NCBI RefSeq assembly: GCF_000613245.1
Contig: NZ_HG964936.1
Coordinates: 1,516,815-1,580,814 of the forward strand
From: Mycobacterium asiaticum DSM 44297
Lineage (GTDB): Bacteria; Actinomycetota; Actinomycetes; Mycobacteriales; Mycobacteriaceae
Length of the DNA stretch: 64,000 nucleotides
Direction of reading: 5' to 3'
Shown: positions 46,727 to 55,608 of the stretch, one piece after another
Layout: every line of letters starts with the position of its first letter
How positions within the stretch are numbered: position 1 is the stretch's first letter
Made by a program: the position numbers and the translations under genes
The notes under the pieces: generated by a model
Databases searched by the model: none
Told to the model about the DNA's origin: nothing
What the model saw: only the letters and a program-made list of their open reading frames with translations

Positions 46727-46729
46727 GTC
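46727..46729. other. right attachment junction (attR), core GTC
   Basis: Element sequence TTTGCAGCGTTTGCA leads into GTC, after which comM resumes in frame (GCG TGG AGC). Together with 36495-36497 it reconstitutes an uninterrupted comM. Confidence 0.75.
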
Positions 46730-46825
46730 GCGTGGAGCCTGGCCGACTTGGCCGGACGCACTTCGCCGGACCTGGCCGAGGTCGCCGCCGCGTTGAGTTT
46801 TCGGCAATCCGGGACACGGCGATGA
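46730..46825 (+). pseudogene. comM: comM (YifB), 3' fragment of 31 codons
   Basis: It encodes AWSLADLAGRTSPDLAEVAA and 11 further residues to the TGA, the expected C-terminus of ComM. It has no start codon of its own. It is in frame with the 5' part when joined at GTC. Its stop overlaps the dprA ATG as ATGA, so dprA has lost the upstream comM translation on which it may depend. Confidence 0.92.
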
Positions 46826-47973
46826 GCGCCGATCCCACATTGTTGGCTTGGGCCTATCTGTCCCGGGTGGCCGAACCGCCCTGCGCCGAACTGGCCGCGC
46901 TGGTCGCGGCCGTCGGCCCCCGCGAGGCGGCCGAGCGGATCCGGCGGGGGCTGGTGGACGGCGAATTGCTGCGGCGCACCGCCGCTCGACGAGAAATCGA
47001 CTCTGCTGCAGCAGATCTGGAGCTGGTTGCACGGCGAGGCGGCCGATTGATCACACCCGAAGACGACGAATGGCCGGTGCTGGCGTTCGCCGCGTTCGAC
47101 GGCACGCGGGCACCGAAAACTGCGCCGCTGGTGGCACCGCTGGTGCTGTGGGGGATGGGTCCGGCACGCCTCGACGAGGTCGCTCAGCGCGCGGCCGCCC
47201 TCGTCGGCACCCGGGCCTCGACGACTTATGGCGAGCATGTAACCGCCGAATTGGCGACCGGCTTGGCCGAACGCGACGTCGCGGTCGTCTCGGGTGGCGC
47301 CTACGGGATCGACGGTGCGGCTCATCGCGCGGCGCTGGCCGTCGACGGGATCACGGTGGCCGTCCTGGCCGGTGGGCTCGACATCCCTTATCCCTCGGGG
47401 CATTCCGCGCTCCTGCATCGCATAGGCCAGCACGGCTTGTTGTTCACCGAATACCCGCCCGGTGTCCGGCCGGCGCGCTATCGCTTCCTGACCCGCAACC
47501 GTTTGGTGGCTGCGGTCTCGGGCGCCGCTGTGGTCGTCGAGGCCGGTCTGCGCAGCGGCGCCGCCAACACGGCCGCCTGGGCGCGGGCCCTGGGCCGGGT
47601 GGTCGGTGCGGTGCCCGGGCCGGTGACGTCGTCGGCGTCGGCTGGATGCCACGTGCTGTTGCGCACCGATGCGACGCTGGTGACCCGCGCCGACGACATC
47701 GTCGAGATGGTCGGACGCATCGGCGAGTTGGCCGCCGAGGAGCCGCGACCGGTCACGGCGCTGGACGGGTTGGGCGAACCGGAGCGTCAGGTTTACGAAG
47801 CTTTGCCGGGTCGGGGCGGTGCCACGGTCGAGGAGATCGGCATCGCGTCGGGTTTGGTCCCCGAGCGAGTGCTGGGGCCACTGGCGATGCTGGAACTGGC
47901 CGGCCTGGCCGAATGTCGCGACGGCTACTGGCGGATCGTCCGTCAGCGTCGCTCGAAGGCGCGACTCGTATAG
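46822..47973 (+). CDS. dprA: DNA-processing protein DprA
   Basis: A 383-residue DprA (Rv2896c homologue). The Rossmann-fold ssDNA-binding core contains AALVGTRASTTYGEHVTAEL, VSGGAYGIDGAAHRAAL, VLAGGLDIPYPSGH and VVVEAGLRSGAANTA. A C-terminal winged-helix (DJ-like) domain follows from about residue 310. DprA loads RecA onto incoming single-stranded DNA. The ATG overlaps the comM fragment's stop. Because comM is split, dprA now depends on transcription from the element's right end or a local promoter. Confidence 0.94.
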   Translation: MSADPTLLAWAYLSRVAEPPCAELAALVAAVGPREAAERIRRGLVDGELLRRTAARREIDSAAADLELVARRGGRLITPEDDEWPVLAFAAFDGTRAPKTAPLVAPLVLWGMGPARLDEVAQRAAALVGTRASTTYGEHVTAELATGLAERDVAVVSGGAYGIDGAAHRAALAVDGITVAVLAGGLDIPYPSGHSALLHRIGQHGLLFTEYPPGVRPARYRFLTRNRLVAAVSGAAVVVEAGLRSGAANTAAWARALGRVVGAVPGPVTSSASAGCHVLLRTDATLVTRADDIVEMVGRIGELAAEEPRPVTALDGLGEPERQVYEALPGRGGATVEEIGIASGLVPERVLGPLAMLELAGLAECRDGYWRIVRQRRSKARLV

Positions 47974-48008
47974 TCGATCAAGGGGCGGGGTCTGATCAGG
48001 GAGGATAA

Positions 48009-48857
48009 GTGGCAGGTCGGCCGCTGCAGGCGTTCGAGGTAGTCAGCACCGAAGAACTCACGCCGCACATGGTTCGGGTGGTGCTGGGCGCCAACAACTT
48101 CGAGGCCTTTGTGCCCAGCAAATTCACCGACTCTTACGTCAAGCTGGTCTTTGTCTCCGACGGCGTTGACCTGCAGGAGTTGCCGCAACCGCTGACGATG
48201 GACAGCTTCGCTGACCTACCCGCCGAGCAACGGCCGCCGGTGCGCACGCTCACCGTGCGTCGTGTCGATGAGGAGGCCGGGCAGATCACCCTGGATATCG
48301 CGGTGCACGGCGAGCACGGCGTGGCCGGACAGTGGGCCGCCGCGGTCCAGCCCGGCGAGCCGATCCACCTGATGGGGCCGAGCGGCGCGTATAAGCCCGA
48401 CCCCACCGCCGACTGGCATCTGCTGGCTGGCGACGAATCAGCGCTGCCGGCGATCGCCGCGGCGCTGGAGGCGTTGCCCGAGACGGCGGTCGGCAAGGCA
48501 TTCATCGAGGTCGCGGGTCCAGATGACGAAATCGAGTTGATCGCGCCGGAGGGTGTCGAGGTGAACTGGGTGCTGCGCGGGGGCCGCGCAGACCTTGTTC
48601 TCGAAGACCGGGCAGGGGACCACGCGCCTCTTATCGAGGCGGTCACCACCGCGCCGTGGCTGCCCGGCCAGGTGCACGTGTTCATCCATGGCGAAGCCCA
48701 GGCCGTCATGCACAACCTGCGGCCCTACATCCGCAAGGAGCGCGGCGTCGAAGCCCAGTGGGCGTCGATATCCGGCTACTGGCGGCGCGGCCGCACCGAA
48801 GAGTCCTTCCGGCAGTGGAAGAAGGAGCTGGCCGAAGCCGAGGCCGCGGAGCAGTAG
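48009..48857 (+). CDS. viuB: siderophore-interacting FAD-binding protein (ViuB-like)
   Basis: A 282-residue SIP-family ferric-siderophore reductase. The FAD site is in PPVRTLTVRRVDEEAGQITL and AVQPGEPIHLMGPSG; the C-terminal tail LRPYIRKERGVEAQWASISG and YWRRGRTEESFRQW is typical of the SIP family. GTG start after GGAGGATAA. M. tuberculosis Rv2895c occupies the same site. It releases iron from siderophores such as mycobactin. Confidence 0.9.
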   Translation: MAGRPLQAFEVVSTEELTPHMVRVVLGANNFEAFVPSKFTDSYVKLVFVSDGVDLQELPQPLTMDSFADLPAEQRPPVRTLTVRRVDEEAGQITLDIAVHGEHGVAGQWAAAVQPGEPIHLMGPSGAYKPDPTADWHLLAGDESALPAIAAALEALPETAVGKAFIEVAGPDDEIELIAPEGVEVNWVLRGGRADLVLEDRAGDHAPLIEAVTTAPWLPGQVHVFIHGEAQAVMHNLRPYIRKERGVEAQWASISGYWRRGRTEESFRQWKKELAEAEAAEQ

Positions 48858-48883
48858 CGCGGGCCACTGGCATTCTCTAGGGC

Positions 48884-50044
48884 ATGGCATTCGGCGACTA
48901 TCAGCTCGAGATCTACTTCCAGGGTCTGGCCGGCATAACGCCTCCGCTCCCAATGGCCTTCGCGGAACTGGAAGCCAAAGCGGCGATGGCGATGCCGCCC
49001 TCGGTCTGGTCCTACGTTGTCGGCGGGGCCGGTGACGAGCGCACCCAACGCGCCAACCGCGAGGCATTCGATCGTTGGGGCCTGATGCCGCGCATGTTCG
49101 TCGGCGCCACCGATCGCGACCTCTCGGTCGACCTGTTCGGAATGAAGCTGCCCTCGCCGCTGTTCATGGCGCCGATTGGCGTCATCGGACTCTGCGCCCA
49201 GGACGGGCACGGCGATCTGGCGACCGCACGTGCTGCCGCCCGCACCGGAGTTCCGATGGTGGTGTCCACGCTGACCGCCGACCCGATGGAAGAAGTCGCG
49301 GCCCAGTTCGGCGACACCCCCGGCTTCTTCCAGCTGTACACACCCAAGAATCGAGACCTGGCCGCCAGCCTGGTGCACCGCGCCGAAGCCGCCGGATTCA
49401 AGGCCATCATCGTCACCCTGGACACCTGGATCCCGGGATGGCGACCGCGCGACCTGAGCACGGCCAACTTTCCTCAGCTGCGCGGGCTCTGCCTGAGCAA
49501 TTACACGAGCGACCCCGTGTTCCGCGCCACCCTGGCCCGACCGCCCGAAGAAGACCCGCAAGGCGCCGTGCTGAGCTGGGCGCAGACGTTTGGCAATCCA
49601 TTGACCTGGGACGACCTGAGCTGGTTGCGGTCGCTGACCGACCTGCCGCTGATCATCAAAGGCATCTGCCACCCCGACGACGCCCGGCGCGCCAAGGACG
49701 GCGGCGTCGACGGCATCTACTGCTCCACTCACGGCGGCCGCCAGGCCAACGGCGGTCTACCCGCCCTGGACTGCCTGCCCGACGTGGTCGAGGCGGCCGA
49801 CGGCCTGCCGGTGCTGTTCGACTCCGGGATCCGCAGCGGCGCCGACATCGTCAAGGCGCTGGCCATGGGTGCCACCGCCGTCGGCGTCGGCCGGCCCTAC
49901 GCCTACGGCCTGGCCCTAGGCGGCATCGACGGCGTCGTACACGTGCTGCGCATGCTGCTCGCCGAAGCCGACCTGATCATGGCCGTCGACGGCTACCCGA
50001 CCCTGAAAGATCTCACCACGGACACACTGCGGCGCGTCCTGTAG
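48884..50044 (+). CDS. lactate 2-monooxygenase-like FMN enzyme
   Basis: A 386-residue FMN-dependent alpha-hydroxyacid oxidase. Similarity to M. smegmatis lactate monooxygenase is visible along its length from memory: [53 protein letters not shown] and [16 protein letters not shown]. The catalytic His is in [13 protein letters not shown] (Thr where the family usually has Asn), and the FMN phosphate loop is [13 protein letters not shown] [18 protein letters not shown]. It converts lactate to acetate, CO2 and water, or to pyruvate. It is absent at this site in M. tuberculosis. Confidence 0.88.
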   Translation: MAFGDYQLEIYFQGLAGITPPLPMAFAELEAKAAMAMPPSVWSYVVGGAGDERTQRANREAFDRWGLMPRMFVGATDRDLSVDLFGMKLPSPLFMAPIGVIGLCAQDGHGDLATARAAARTGVPMVVSTLTADPMEEVAAQFGDTPGFFQLYTPKNRDLAASLVHRAEAAGFKAIIVTLDTWIPGWRPRDLSTANFPQLRGLCLSNYTSDPVFRATLARPPEEDPQGAVLSWAQTFGNPLTWDDLSWLRSLTDLPLIIKGICHPDDARRAKDGGVDGIYCSTHGGRQANGGLPALDCLPDVVEAADGLPVLFDSGIRSGADIVKALAMGATAVGVGRPYAYGLALGGIDGVVHVLRMLLAEADLIMAVDGYPTLKDLTTDTLRRVL

Positions 50045-50076
50045 AAACGCCACGCCGCATCGGCCAGCGTGGGGGA

Positions 50077-50985
50077 GTGCCGGAAAACAGCGAGGCCATC
50101 CTCGAGGAGTTCGACGACTACCTTCAGCTGCAGTGCGGTCGTTCGGCGCACACTCGCCGCGCCTACCTGGGTGACCTGCGGTCGCTGTTGGACTTCCTGG
50201 CCGAACGCGGTTCCGCGCTAGAGGCGCTGACTCTGCCGGTGCTGCGGTCGTGGCTGGCTACCTCAGCCAGGGCCGGTGCCGCGCGCACGACGCTGGCCCG
50301 CCGGACGTCTTCGGTCAAGGCCTTCACCGCCTGGGCCGCCCGGCGGGGGCTACTCGCCAGCGACCCCGCCGCGCGGCTCCAGGTCCCGAAGGCCCACCGC
50401 ACCTTGCCCGCGGTGTTGCGGCAGGACCAGGCGCTGGCGGCGATGACGGCGGCTAAATCCGGCGCCGAACAGGGCGACCCGCTGGCGTTACGGGACCGGC
50501 TGATCGTCGAACTGCTCTATGCCACCGGAATCCGGGTCAGCGAGCTGTGCGGTCTGGACGTCGACGACGTCGACACCAGTCATCGGCTGGTCCGCGTGCT
50601 GGGAAAGGGCAACAAGCAGCGCACGGCGCCATTCGGGCAACCGGCCGCCGAGGCGCTACGGGCCTGGTTGAGCGACGGACGGCCCGCGTTGACCACCGCC
50701 GAGTCTGGACCCGCGCTTTTGCTGGGTGCGCGCGGCCGTCGCCTCGATGTACGGCAGGCGCGGACCGTGGTGCACCAGACGGTGGCCGCGGTGGACGGCG
50801 CACCCGACATGGGACCGCACGGCCTGCGGCACAGCGCGGCCACCCACCTACTCGAAGGCGGGGCCGATCTGCGGGTGGTGCAGGAACTGCTCGGCCATTC
50901 CAGTCTGGCCACCACACAGCTGTACACCCACGTCGCGGTCGCCAGGCTGCGCGCGGTGCACGACCAGGCGCACCCCCGCGCATAG
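50077..50985 (+). CDS. xerC: tyrosine recombinase XerC
   Basis: A 302-residue XerC of normal length (Rv2894c homologue). Catalytic residues are intact: Arg in [13 protein letters not shown], Lys in [12 protein letters not shown], HxxR in [15 protein letters not shown], His in [17 protein letters not shown] with the Tyr. With XerD it resolves chromosome dimers at dif. It is a housekeeping recombinase, distinct from the element-borne one at 45414. GTG start. Confidence 0.94.
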   Translation: MPENSEAILEEFDDYLQLQCGRSAHTRRAYLGDLRSLLDFLAERGSALEALTLPVLRSWLATSARAGAARTTLARRTSSVKAFTAWAARRGLLASDPAARLQVPKAHRTLPAVLRQDQALAAMTAAKSGAEQGDPLALRDRLIVELLYATGIRVSELCGLDVDDVDTSHRLVRVLGKGNKQRTAPFGQPAAEALRAWLSDGRPALTTAESGPALLLGARGRRLDVRQARTVVHQTVAAVDGAPDMGPHGLRHSAATHLLEGGADLRVVQELLGHSSLATTQLYTHVAVARLRAVHDQAHPRA

Positions 50986-51011
50986 GGTGCCGAGAAGACG
51001 CGAAGCCCCCT

Positions 51012-51028
51012 CATTTCCGCAGGAAATG
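51012..51028. terminator. short hairpin between convergent xerC and M23 genes
   Basis: CATTTCC-GCA-GGAAATG is a perfect 7-bp stem with a 3-base loop in the 49-base gap between the two convergent stops. A bidirectional terminator is likely though the stem is short and there is no U-tract. Confidence 0.45.
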
Positions 51029-51034
51029 CGTGCT

Positions 51035-51541
51035 CTAGGGTCTGGTCGCGCGGCCAGCGAGTGGCTTGAGCCGGATAGGCGTGGACTCCAACAGTCCGAT
51101 CGGGTCGACGTAGTCGGCCCGCGACGCCGCACCCCACATCGCGCCCCAGTGCAAACATGCCGCGACCGGGCAACCCACGTGCCCGGCCACCAGCTCGCCG
51201 AGGATCGAACCCATCCCCACTTGCTGACCCACCGAGACAACGGCGCGCACCGGCTCGTAGCTGGTGCGCAGACCGCCCGGATGCGCCAGCGACACCACGG
51301 GCCGGCCGGCCAGCAGCCCGGCGAACACCACCACTCCCTCACCCGCGGCGTACACCGGCTGTCCCGCTTGCCCCGCCAAGTCGACCCCGCGATGCCCGGA
51401 CAGCCAATTGGGCGACGGTGCGTCGAACGTGCGCACCACCGCCGGCGGACGCAGCGGCCAGTCCAGCCGCCTGCCTTCGGCCTCGGCCGGTGGCGCGTTC
51501 AGTAGCACCCAACCCAGTAAGAGCAGCAGCGCCCAACGCAT
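51035..51541 (-). CDS. secreted M23-family peptidase-like protein (Rv2891 homologue)
   Basis: A 168-residue exported protein with a signal peptide (MRWALLLLLGWVLLNAPPAE). The LytM/M23 zinc motif HxxxD is in SGHRGVDLAGQAG, followed by VYAAGEGVVVFAG. The later HxH motif reads ACLHWGA with Cys in place of the first His, a form common in actinobacterial members, so full catalytic competence is uncertain. Role likely in peptidoglycan remodelling or as an activator. The neighbouring PPE45 and Rv2893 of M. tuberculosis are missing. Confidence 0.85.
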   Translation of the reverse strand: MRWALLLLLGWVLLNAPPAEAEGRRLDWPLRPPAVVRTFDAPSPNWLSGHRGVDLAGQAGQPVYAAGEGVVVFAGLLAGRPVVSLAHPGGLRTSYEPVRAVVSVGQQVGMGSILGELVAGHVGCPVAACLHWGAMWGAASRADYVDPIGLLESTPIRLKPLAGRATRP

Positions 51542-51826
51542 CTGCTCAGTGGACCGCCCACCGGCAGAAAGGGCGAGCCACCCGTAGCCCCCGCTGTGGA
51601 TGGAAAAAGCACTGTGCGCAGCCGTGTAGACTTTCCGTCGCAGCTCGCTTGAGCGGGCTGACTTCGCGTGTCTGCATCGCGACCCAGTAGTTCAGGGATC
51701 CGCAACAGCATGCCGAGCGGTCCCGGAAGCCGGAAATCGGCCGACGGGTTCGGCATCGCAGCAGGCACCAGGGCCCGGCCTCACCCGATGCCGGGCGACA
51801 ACCGACACATGAAAGCTGGGCTAGTC

Positions 51827-52657
51827 ATGGCTGTTGTGACCATGAAGCAGCTGCTCGACAGCGGCACCCACTTCGGGCATCAGACCCGTCGCTGGAACCC
51901 CAAGATGAAGCGGTTCATCTTCACCGACCGCAATGGCATCTACATCATCGACCTGCAGCAGACGCTGACCTTCATCGACAAGGCGTACGAGTTCGTCAAG
52001 GAGACCGTCGCCCACGGTGGAACGGTGCTGTTCGTGGGCACCAAGAAGCAGGCGCAGGAATCCGTCGCGGCCGAAGCGACCCGCGTCGGTATGCCGTATG
52101 TAAACCAGCGCTGGCTGGGCGGCATGCTCACCAACTTCTCCACCGTGCACAAGCGCTTGCAGCGCCTCAAGGAGCTCGAGGCGATGGAGCAGACCGGTGG
52201 CTTCGAGGGCCGCACCAAGAAGGAAATTCTCGGCCTGACCCGCGAGAAGAACAAGCTGGAGCGGTCCCTGGGCGGTATCCGGGACATGGCCAAGGTGCCG
52301 TCGGCGATCTGGGTCGTCGATACCAACAAGGAGCACATCGCCGTCGGCGAGGCGCGCAAGCTGGGCATCCCCGTCATCGCGATCCTGGACACCAACTGCG
52401 ACCCGGACGAGGTCGACTACCCGATCCCGGGTAACGACGACGCGATCCGCTCGGCCGCCCTGCTGACCAAGGTCATCGCCTCGGCGGTCGCCGAGGGCCT
52501 GCAGGCCCGCGCCGGCCTGGGCCGCGGTGACGGCAAGCCGGAGGCGGACGCCGCCGAGCCGCTGCCCGAGTGGGAGCAGGAGCTGCTGGCCGGTGCCGCT
52601 GCTACGGCCACCCCTGCCACTGAGGGCGCAACCGAACCAACTACAGACGCATCCTAG
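51827..52657 (+). CDS. rpsB: 30S ribosomal protein S2
   Basis: A 276-residue S2. The ATG at 51827 gives the conserved [20 protein letters not shown] start. Core motifs [36 protein letters not shown] and [15 protein letters not shown] are intact; the Ala/Glu-rich tail is usual in mycobacteria. A long leader of about 200 bases may exist, since a -10-like TAGACT lies at 51627-51632. tsf follows after 13 bases. Confidence 0.97.
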   Translation: MAVVTMKQLLDSGTHFGHQTRRWNPKMKRFIFTDRNGIYIIDLQQTLTFIDKAYEFVKETVAHGGTVLFVGTKKQAQESVAAEATRVGMPYVNQRWLGGMLTNFSTVHKRLQRLKELEAMEQTGGFEGRTKKEILGLTREKNKLERSLGGIRDMAKVPSAIWVVDTNKEHIAVGEARKLGIPVIAILDTNCDPDEVDYPIPGNDDAIRSAALLTKVIASAVAEGLQARAGLGRGDGKPEADAAEPLPEWEQELLAGAAATATPATEGATEPTTDAS

Positions 52658-52670
52658 GAAAGGCTGAGCA

Positions 52671-53486
52671 TTGGCGAACTACACTGCTGCCGACGTCAAG
52701 CGACTTCGGGAGCTGACCGGTGCTGGCATGCTCGACTGCAAGAACGCGCTGGTGGAAACCGACGGTGACTTCGACAAGGCCGTCGAGGCGCTCCGCATCA
52801 AGGGCGCGAAAGACGTTGGCAAGCGCGCCGAGCGGGCTACGGCCGAAGGCCTGGTCGCCGCCAAGGACGGCGCGCTGATCGAGCTGAACTGCGAGACGGA
52901 CTTCGTCGCCAAGAACGCGGAGTTCCAAGAGCTGGCCAACAAGGTCGTCGAAGCCGCGGTGTCCGCCAAGGCCACCGATGTCGACTCCTTGAAGGCGGCC
53001 AGCGCCGGCGGGCAGACGGTCGAGGAGGCCATCGCTGCGCTCTCGGCCAAGATCGGCGAAAAGCTGGAGCTGCGCCGGGTGGCAATCTTCGACGGCACCG
53101 TCGAGACGTACCTGCACCGTCGTTCGGCCGACCTGCCGCCCGCCGTTGGTGTGCTGGTCGAGTACAGCGGCGACAACGCCGAGGCCGCTCACGCAGTGGC
53201 GCTGCAGATCGCCGCGCTCAAGGCGCGCTACCTTACCCGTGAGGACGTGCCCGAAGACGTCGTCGCGAGCGAGCGCCGCATCGCCGAGGAGACCGCCAAG
53301 GCCGAGGGCAAGCCGGAGCAGGCGCTGCCCAAGATCGTCGAGGGGCGGGTGAACGGCTTCTTCAAGGACACCGTGCTGCTGGAGCAGCCCTCGGTGTCGG
53401 ACAACAAGAAGACCGTCAAGGCGCTGCTCGACGAGGCCGGAGTCACCGTGACTCGGTTCGTCCGGTTCGAGGTCGGCCAGGCCTGA
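52671..53486 (+). CDS. tsf: translation elongation factor Ts
   Basis: A 271-residue EF-Ts. TTG start gives [20 protein letters not shown], with the conserved [12 protein letters not shown]. Core motifs [14 protein letters not shown] and the C-terminal fold are intact. It exchanges GDP for GTP on EF-Tu. Follows rpsB as in most bacteria. Confidence 0.96.
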   Translation: MANYTAADVKRLRELTGAGMLDCKNALVETDGDFDKAVEALRIKGAKDVGKRAERATAEGLVAAKDGALIELNCETDFVAKNAEFQELANKVVEAAVSAKATDVDSLKAASAGGQTVEEAIAALSAKIGEKLELRRVAIFDGTVETYLHRRSADLPPAVGVLVEYSGDNAEAAHAVALQIAALKARYLTREDVPEDVVASERRIAEETAKAEGKPEQALPKIVEGRVNGFFKDTVLLEQPSVSDNKKTVKALLDEAGVTVTRFVRFEVGQA

Positions 53487-53503
53487 CGGGCGGGCGAGCG
53501 GCC

Positions 53504-54904
53504 ATGCCTCGCGTACACGCTTTCGGCGACGACGCCCTCGGCGAGCTGGACGCTGTCGGGCTCGCCGAGGCACTGCGATCCCGACAGCTGAGTCCGCATG
53601 AGGTCGTCGAGGCGGCGATCGCGCGCAGCGAGGCCGTCAACGAACAGCTCAACGGCCTGGCGTACCGGTCCTACGACACCGCGCGCGAGGAAGCGTCACG
53701 CGAGGTCACCGGCTTCTTCTGCGGCGTGCCGACCTTCATCAAGGACAACGTCGACGTCGCCGGTCAGCCGTCGATGCGTGGCACCGACGCTTGGACCCCC
53801 TACCCGGCGAAATCGCACAGCGAAGTTGCGCGAGTGGTGCTCGGCACCGGGCTGATCTCGCTGGGCAAGACCCAGCTATCGGAGTTTGGGTTCAGCGGCG
53901 CTGCCGAACACCCGCGCCTCGGGCCAGTGCGCAACCCGTGGAACCCCGAATACACCGCGGGTGCCTCCTCGTCGGGGTCGGGAGCTTTCGTCGCTGCCGG
54001 AGTGGTGCCGATCGCACACGCGAACGACGGCGGCGGCTCCATCCGCATTCCCGCCGCCTGCAACGGTCTGGTGGGACTCAAGCCGTCACGCGGCCGGTTG
54101 CCGCTGGACCCCGAGTTGCGCCGGCTGCCGGTGGTGATTGTCGCCAACGGTGTGGTGACCCGCTCCGTGCGCGACACGGCCGCGTTCTTCCGCGAGGCCG
54201 AACGCGCGTACCGGGCACGCAAGCTGCCCCCAATCGGCGATGTCAGCCGGCCGGGCAAGCAGCGGCTGAAGATCGCCGTGCTGACCCGTTCGGTCGATTA
54301 CGAATCCAGCGCCGAAGTCACGGACCTGACGTTGAAGACCGCCACCCTGCTCGAGGAACTCGGCCACCGCATCGAGCACCTCGATGCCCCGCCCGTGGCA
54401 AGCACGTTCGGCGACGACTTCGTGCTCTACTGGGGTCTGTTGGCGCTGGCACAGCTGCGTACTGGCCGGCTCACCTTTGGCAAGACGTTCGACCCGTCCC
54501 GGCTGGACAACCTGACCCTGGGATTGGCTCGGCACGCCAGTCGTAACCTGCACCGGATACCCCGGGCGATCGTGCGGCTGCGCGGCGCGCGGCGGCAGAG
54601 CGCACCCTTGTACGCCAGTTATGACGCCGTCCTGACCCCGACGGTGGCTGCCGAGCCGCCCCAGATCGGTTATCTGGATCCCAGCGACTACCACCAGGTC
54701 ATCGACCGGCTGTCACGTTGGGTGGCGTTCACGCCCCTACAGAACGTCACCGGCGACCCGGCGATCTCGTTGCCGCTGGCTCAGTCCGCCAACGGCCTGC
54801 CGGTGGGCATGATGCTCTCGGCGGCCGTCGGCGCCGAAGCGCGGCTGCTCGAACTGGCCTTCGAGCTCGAAGAGGCCAGCCCGTGGACCCGGATCCAGGA
54901 CTGA
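53504..54904 (+). CDS. amiC: amidase signature enzyme (AmiC, Rv2888c homologue)
   Basis: A 466-residue amidase-signature enzyme. The Ser-cisSer-Lys triad is visible: Lys in PTFIKDNVDVAG, Ser in YTAGASSSGSGAFVAAG, and Ser in NDGGGSIRIPAACNG. It hydrolyses amide bonds in small molecules. It is divergent... in fact convergent with the MarR gene, whose stop lies 4 bases beyond its own. In M. tuberculosis amiC is controlled with the adjacent MarR gene Rv2887. The substrate is not known. Confidence 0.9.
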   Translation: MPRVHAFGDDALGELDAVGLAEALRSRQLSPHEVVEAAIARSEAVNEQLNGLAYRSYDTAREEASREVTGFFCGVPTFIKDNVDVAGQPSMRGTDAWTPYPAKSHSEVARVVLGTGLISLGKTQLSEFGFSGAAEHPRLGPVRNPWNPEYTAGASSSGSGAFVAAGVVPIAHANDGGGSIRIPAACNGLVGLKPSRGRLPLDPELRRLPVVIVANGVVTRSVRDTAAFFREAERAYRARKLPPIGDVSRPGKQRLKIAVLTRSVDYESSAEVTDLTLKTATLLEELGHRIEHLDAPPVASTFGDDFVLYWGLLALAQLRTGRLTFGKTFDPSRLDNLTLGLARHASRNLHRIPRAIVRLRGARRQSAPLYASYDAVLTPTVAAEPPQIGYLDPSDYHQVIDRLSRWVAFTPLQNVTGDPAISLPLAQSANGLPVGMMLSAAVGAEARLLELAFELEEASPWTRIQD

Positions 54905-54908
54905 CCGC

Positions 54909-55328
54909 TCAGTCCGCACCCAGCGTCTCCAGCATGCGGCGGAACTCCCGCTGCTGAGCGTCGGTCAACCGGGCGAGCAACCGGGCGTCCGCGGCAAAGA
55001 CGACGGTTTCGGCGCGCTGCAACAGCGCGCGGCCCGCGGCGGTCAACGATGCCGGCAGTGCCCGGCCGGAGGACACCGACGCCGGCCGCTCCACCGCCCC
55101 TAGGTCCTGCAGCTTGCGCAGCACCGTATTCATTGCCTGCGGTGTGACATTGGCGCGCCGGGCCAGGTCGGCGCTCGACGACCCAGGGGACTGGAAGAGT
55201 ATCCGCAGGCAGACGAATTCCGCGATGGTGAGCCCCAGCGGGGTCAATGCGGCCGAGACCTCCGGTCGCAGCACGGCCCCCACTCGATATAGCAGGTAGC
55301 CCAGCGGGGCATCGCGACCTTCGGTCAT
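54909..55328 (-). CDS. MarR-family regulator (Rv2887 homologue)
   Basis: A 139-residue MarR protein. The winged helix-turn-helix is in SSADLARRANVTPQAMNTVL and RKLQDLGAVERPASVSSGRA, and the protein opens MTEGRDAPLGYLLYRVGAVL. A perfect TCAAG-TAT-CTTGA palindrome sits two bases beyond the start codon, so autoregulation is likely. M. tuberculosis Rv2887 is a MarR regulator in the same position linked to small-molecule (salicylate-like) responses. Confidence 0.92.
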   Translation of the reverse strand: MTEGRDAPLGYLLYRVGAVLRPEVSAALTPLGLTIAEFVCLRILFQSPGSSSADLARRANVTPQAMNTVLRKLQDLGAVERPASVSSGRALPASLTAAGRALLQRAETVVFAADARLLARLTDAQQREFRRMLETLGAD

Positions 55329-55329
55329 A

Positions 55330-55342
55330 TCAAGTATCTTGA
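55330..55342. promoter_or_regulatory. palindromic operator of the MarR gene
   Basis: TCAAGTATCTTGA is a perfect 5+3+5 palindrome immediately upstream of the MarR start codon. The overlap with the presumed start site suits autorepression. Confidence 0.55.
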
Positions 55343-55608
55343 CATACTGACGGCCCTTTCCCTCGCAGCTTTGCCTGCAATTTGAATTGCCGCGCCTGAT
55401 GCCAGTGTGAATGCTGTGGCGGAAATGGGATGTGGCTTAAATCAAAATCCGAGCGTCTGTGCAGGTCAGGGCGTGTTCAAAGGGCATTCCCGTAGATGCG
55501 CGTGTTTGAGCCTGCAATTCAGCGGCAATGCGGAAAAGCGTGCGGTTGAGCGCCCGATGAAGAGTTGCTGACCGCGTGCAACGAAACCCAACGGAGAGGA
55601 TTCTCAGC

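Larger units (their letters stand above)
36496..46728. mobile_element. 10.2 kb prophage-like integrated element in comM
   Basis: Bounded by the two halves of comM with a GTC core at each end. The left end codes for a large serine integrase reading inwards. Then come small overlapping genes, an HK97-type capsid gene, a degenerate prohead-protease-like gene, a P450, a trypsin-like protease and a tyrosine recombinase. No portal, terminase, tail, holin or lysin gene was found. The size, serine integrase and capsid-centred content resemble phiRv1/phiRv2 of M. tuberculosis, which are thought to be satellites or defective prophages. Confidence 0.92.
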
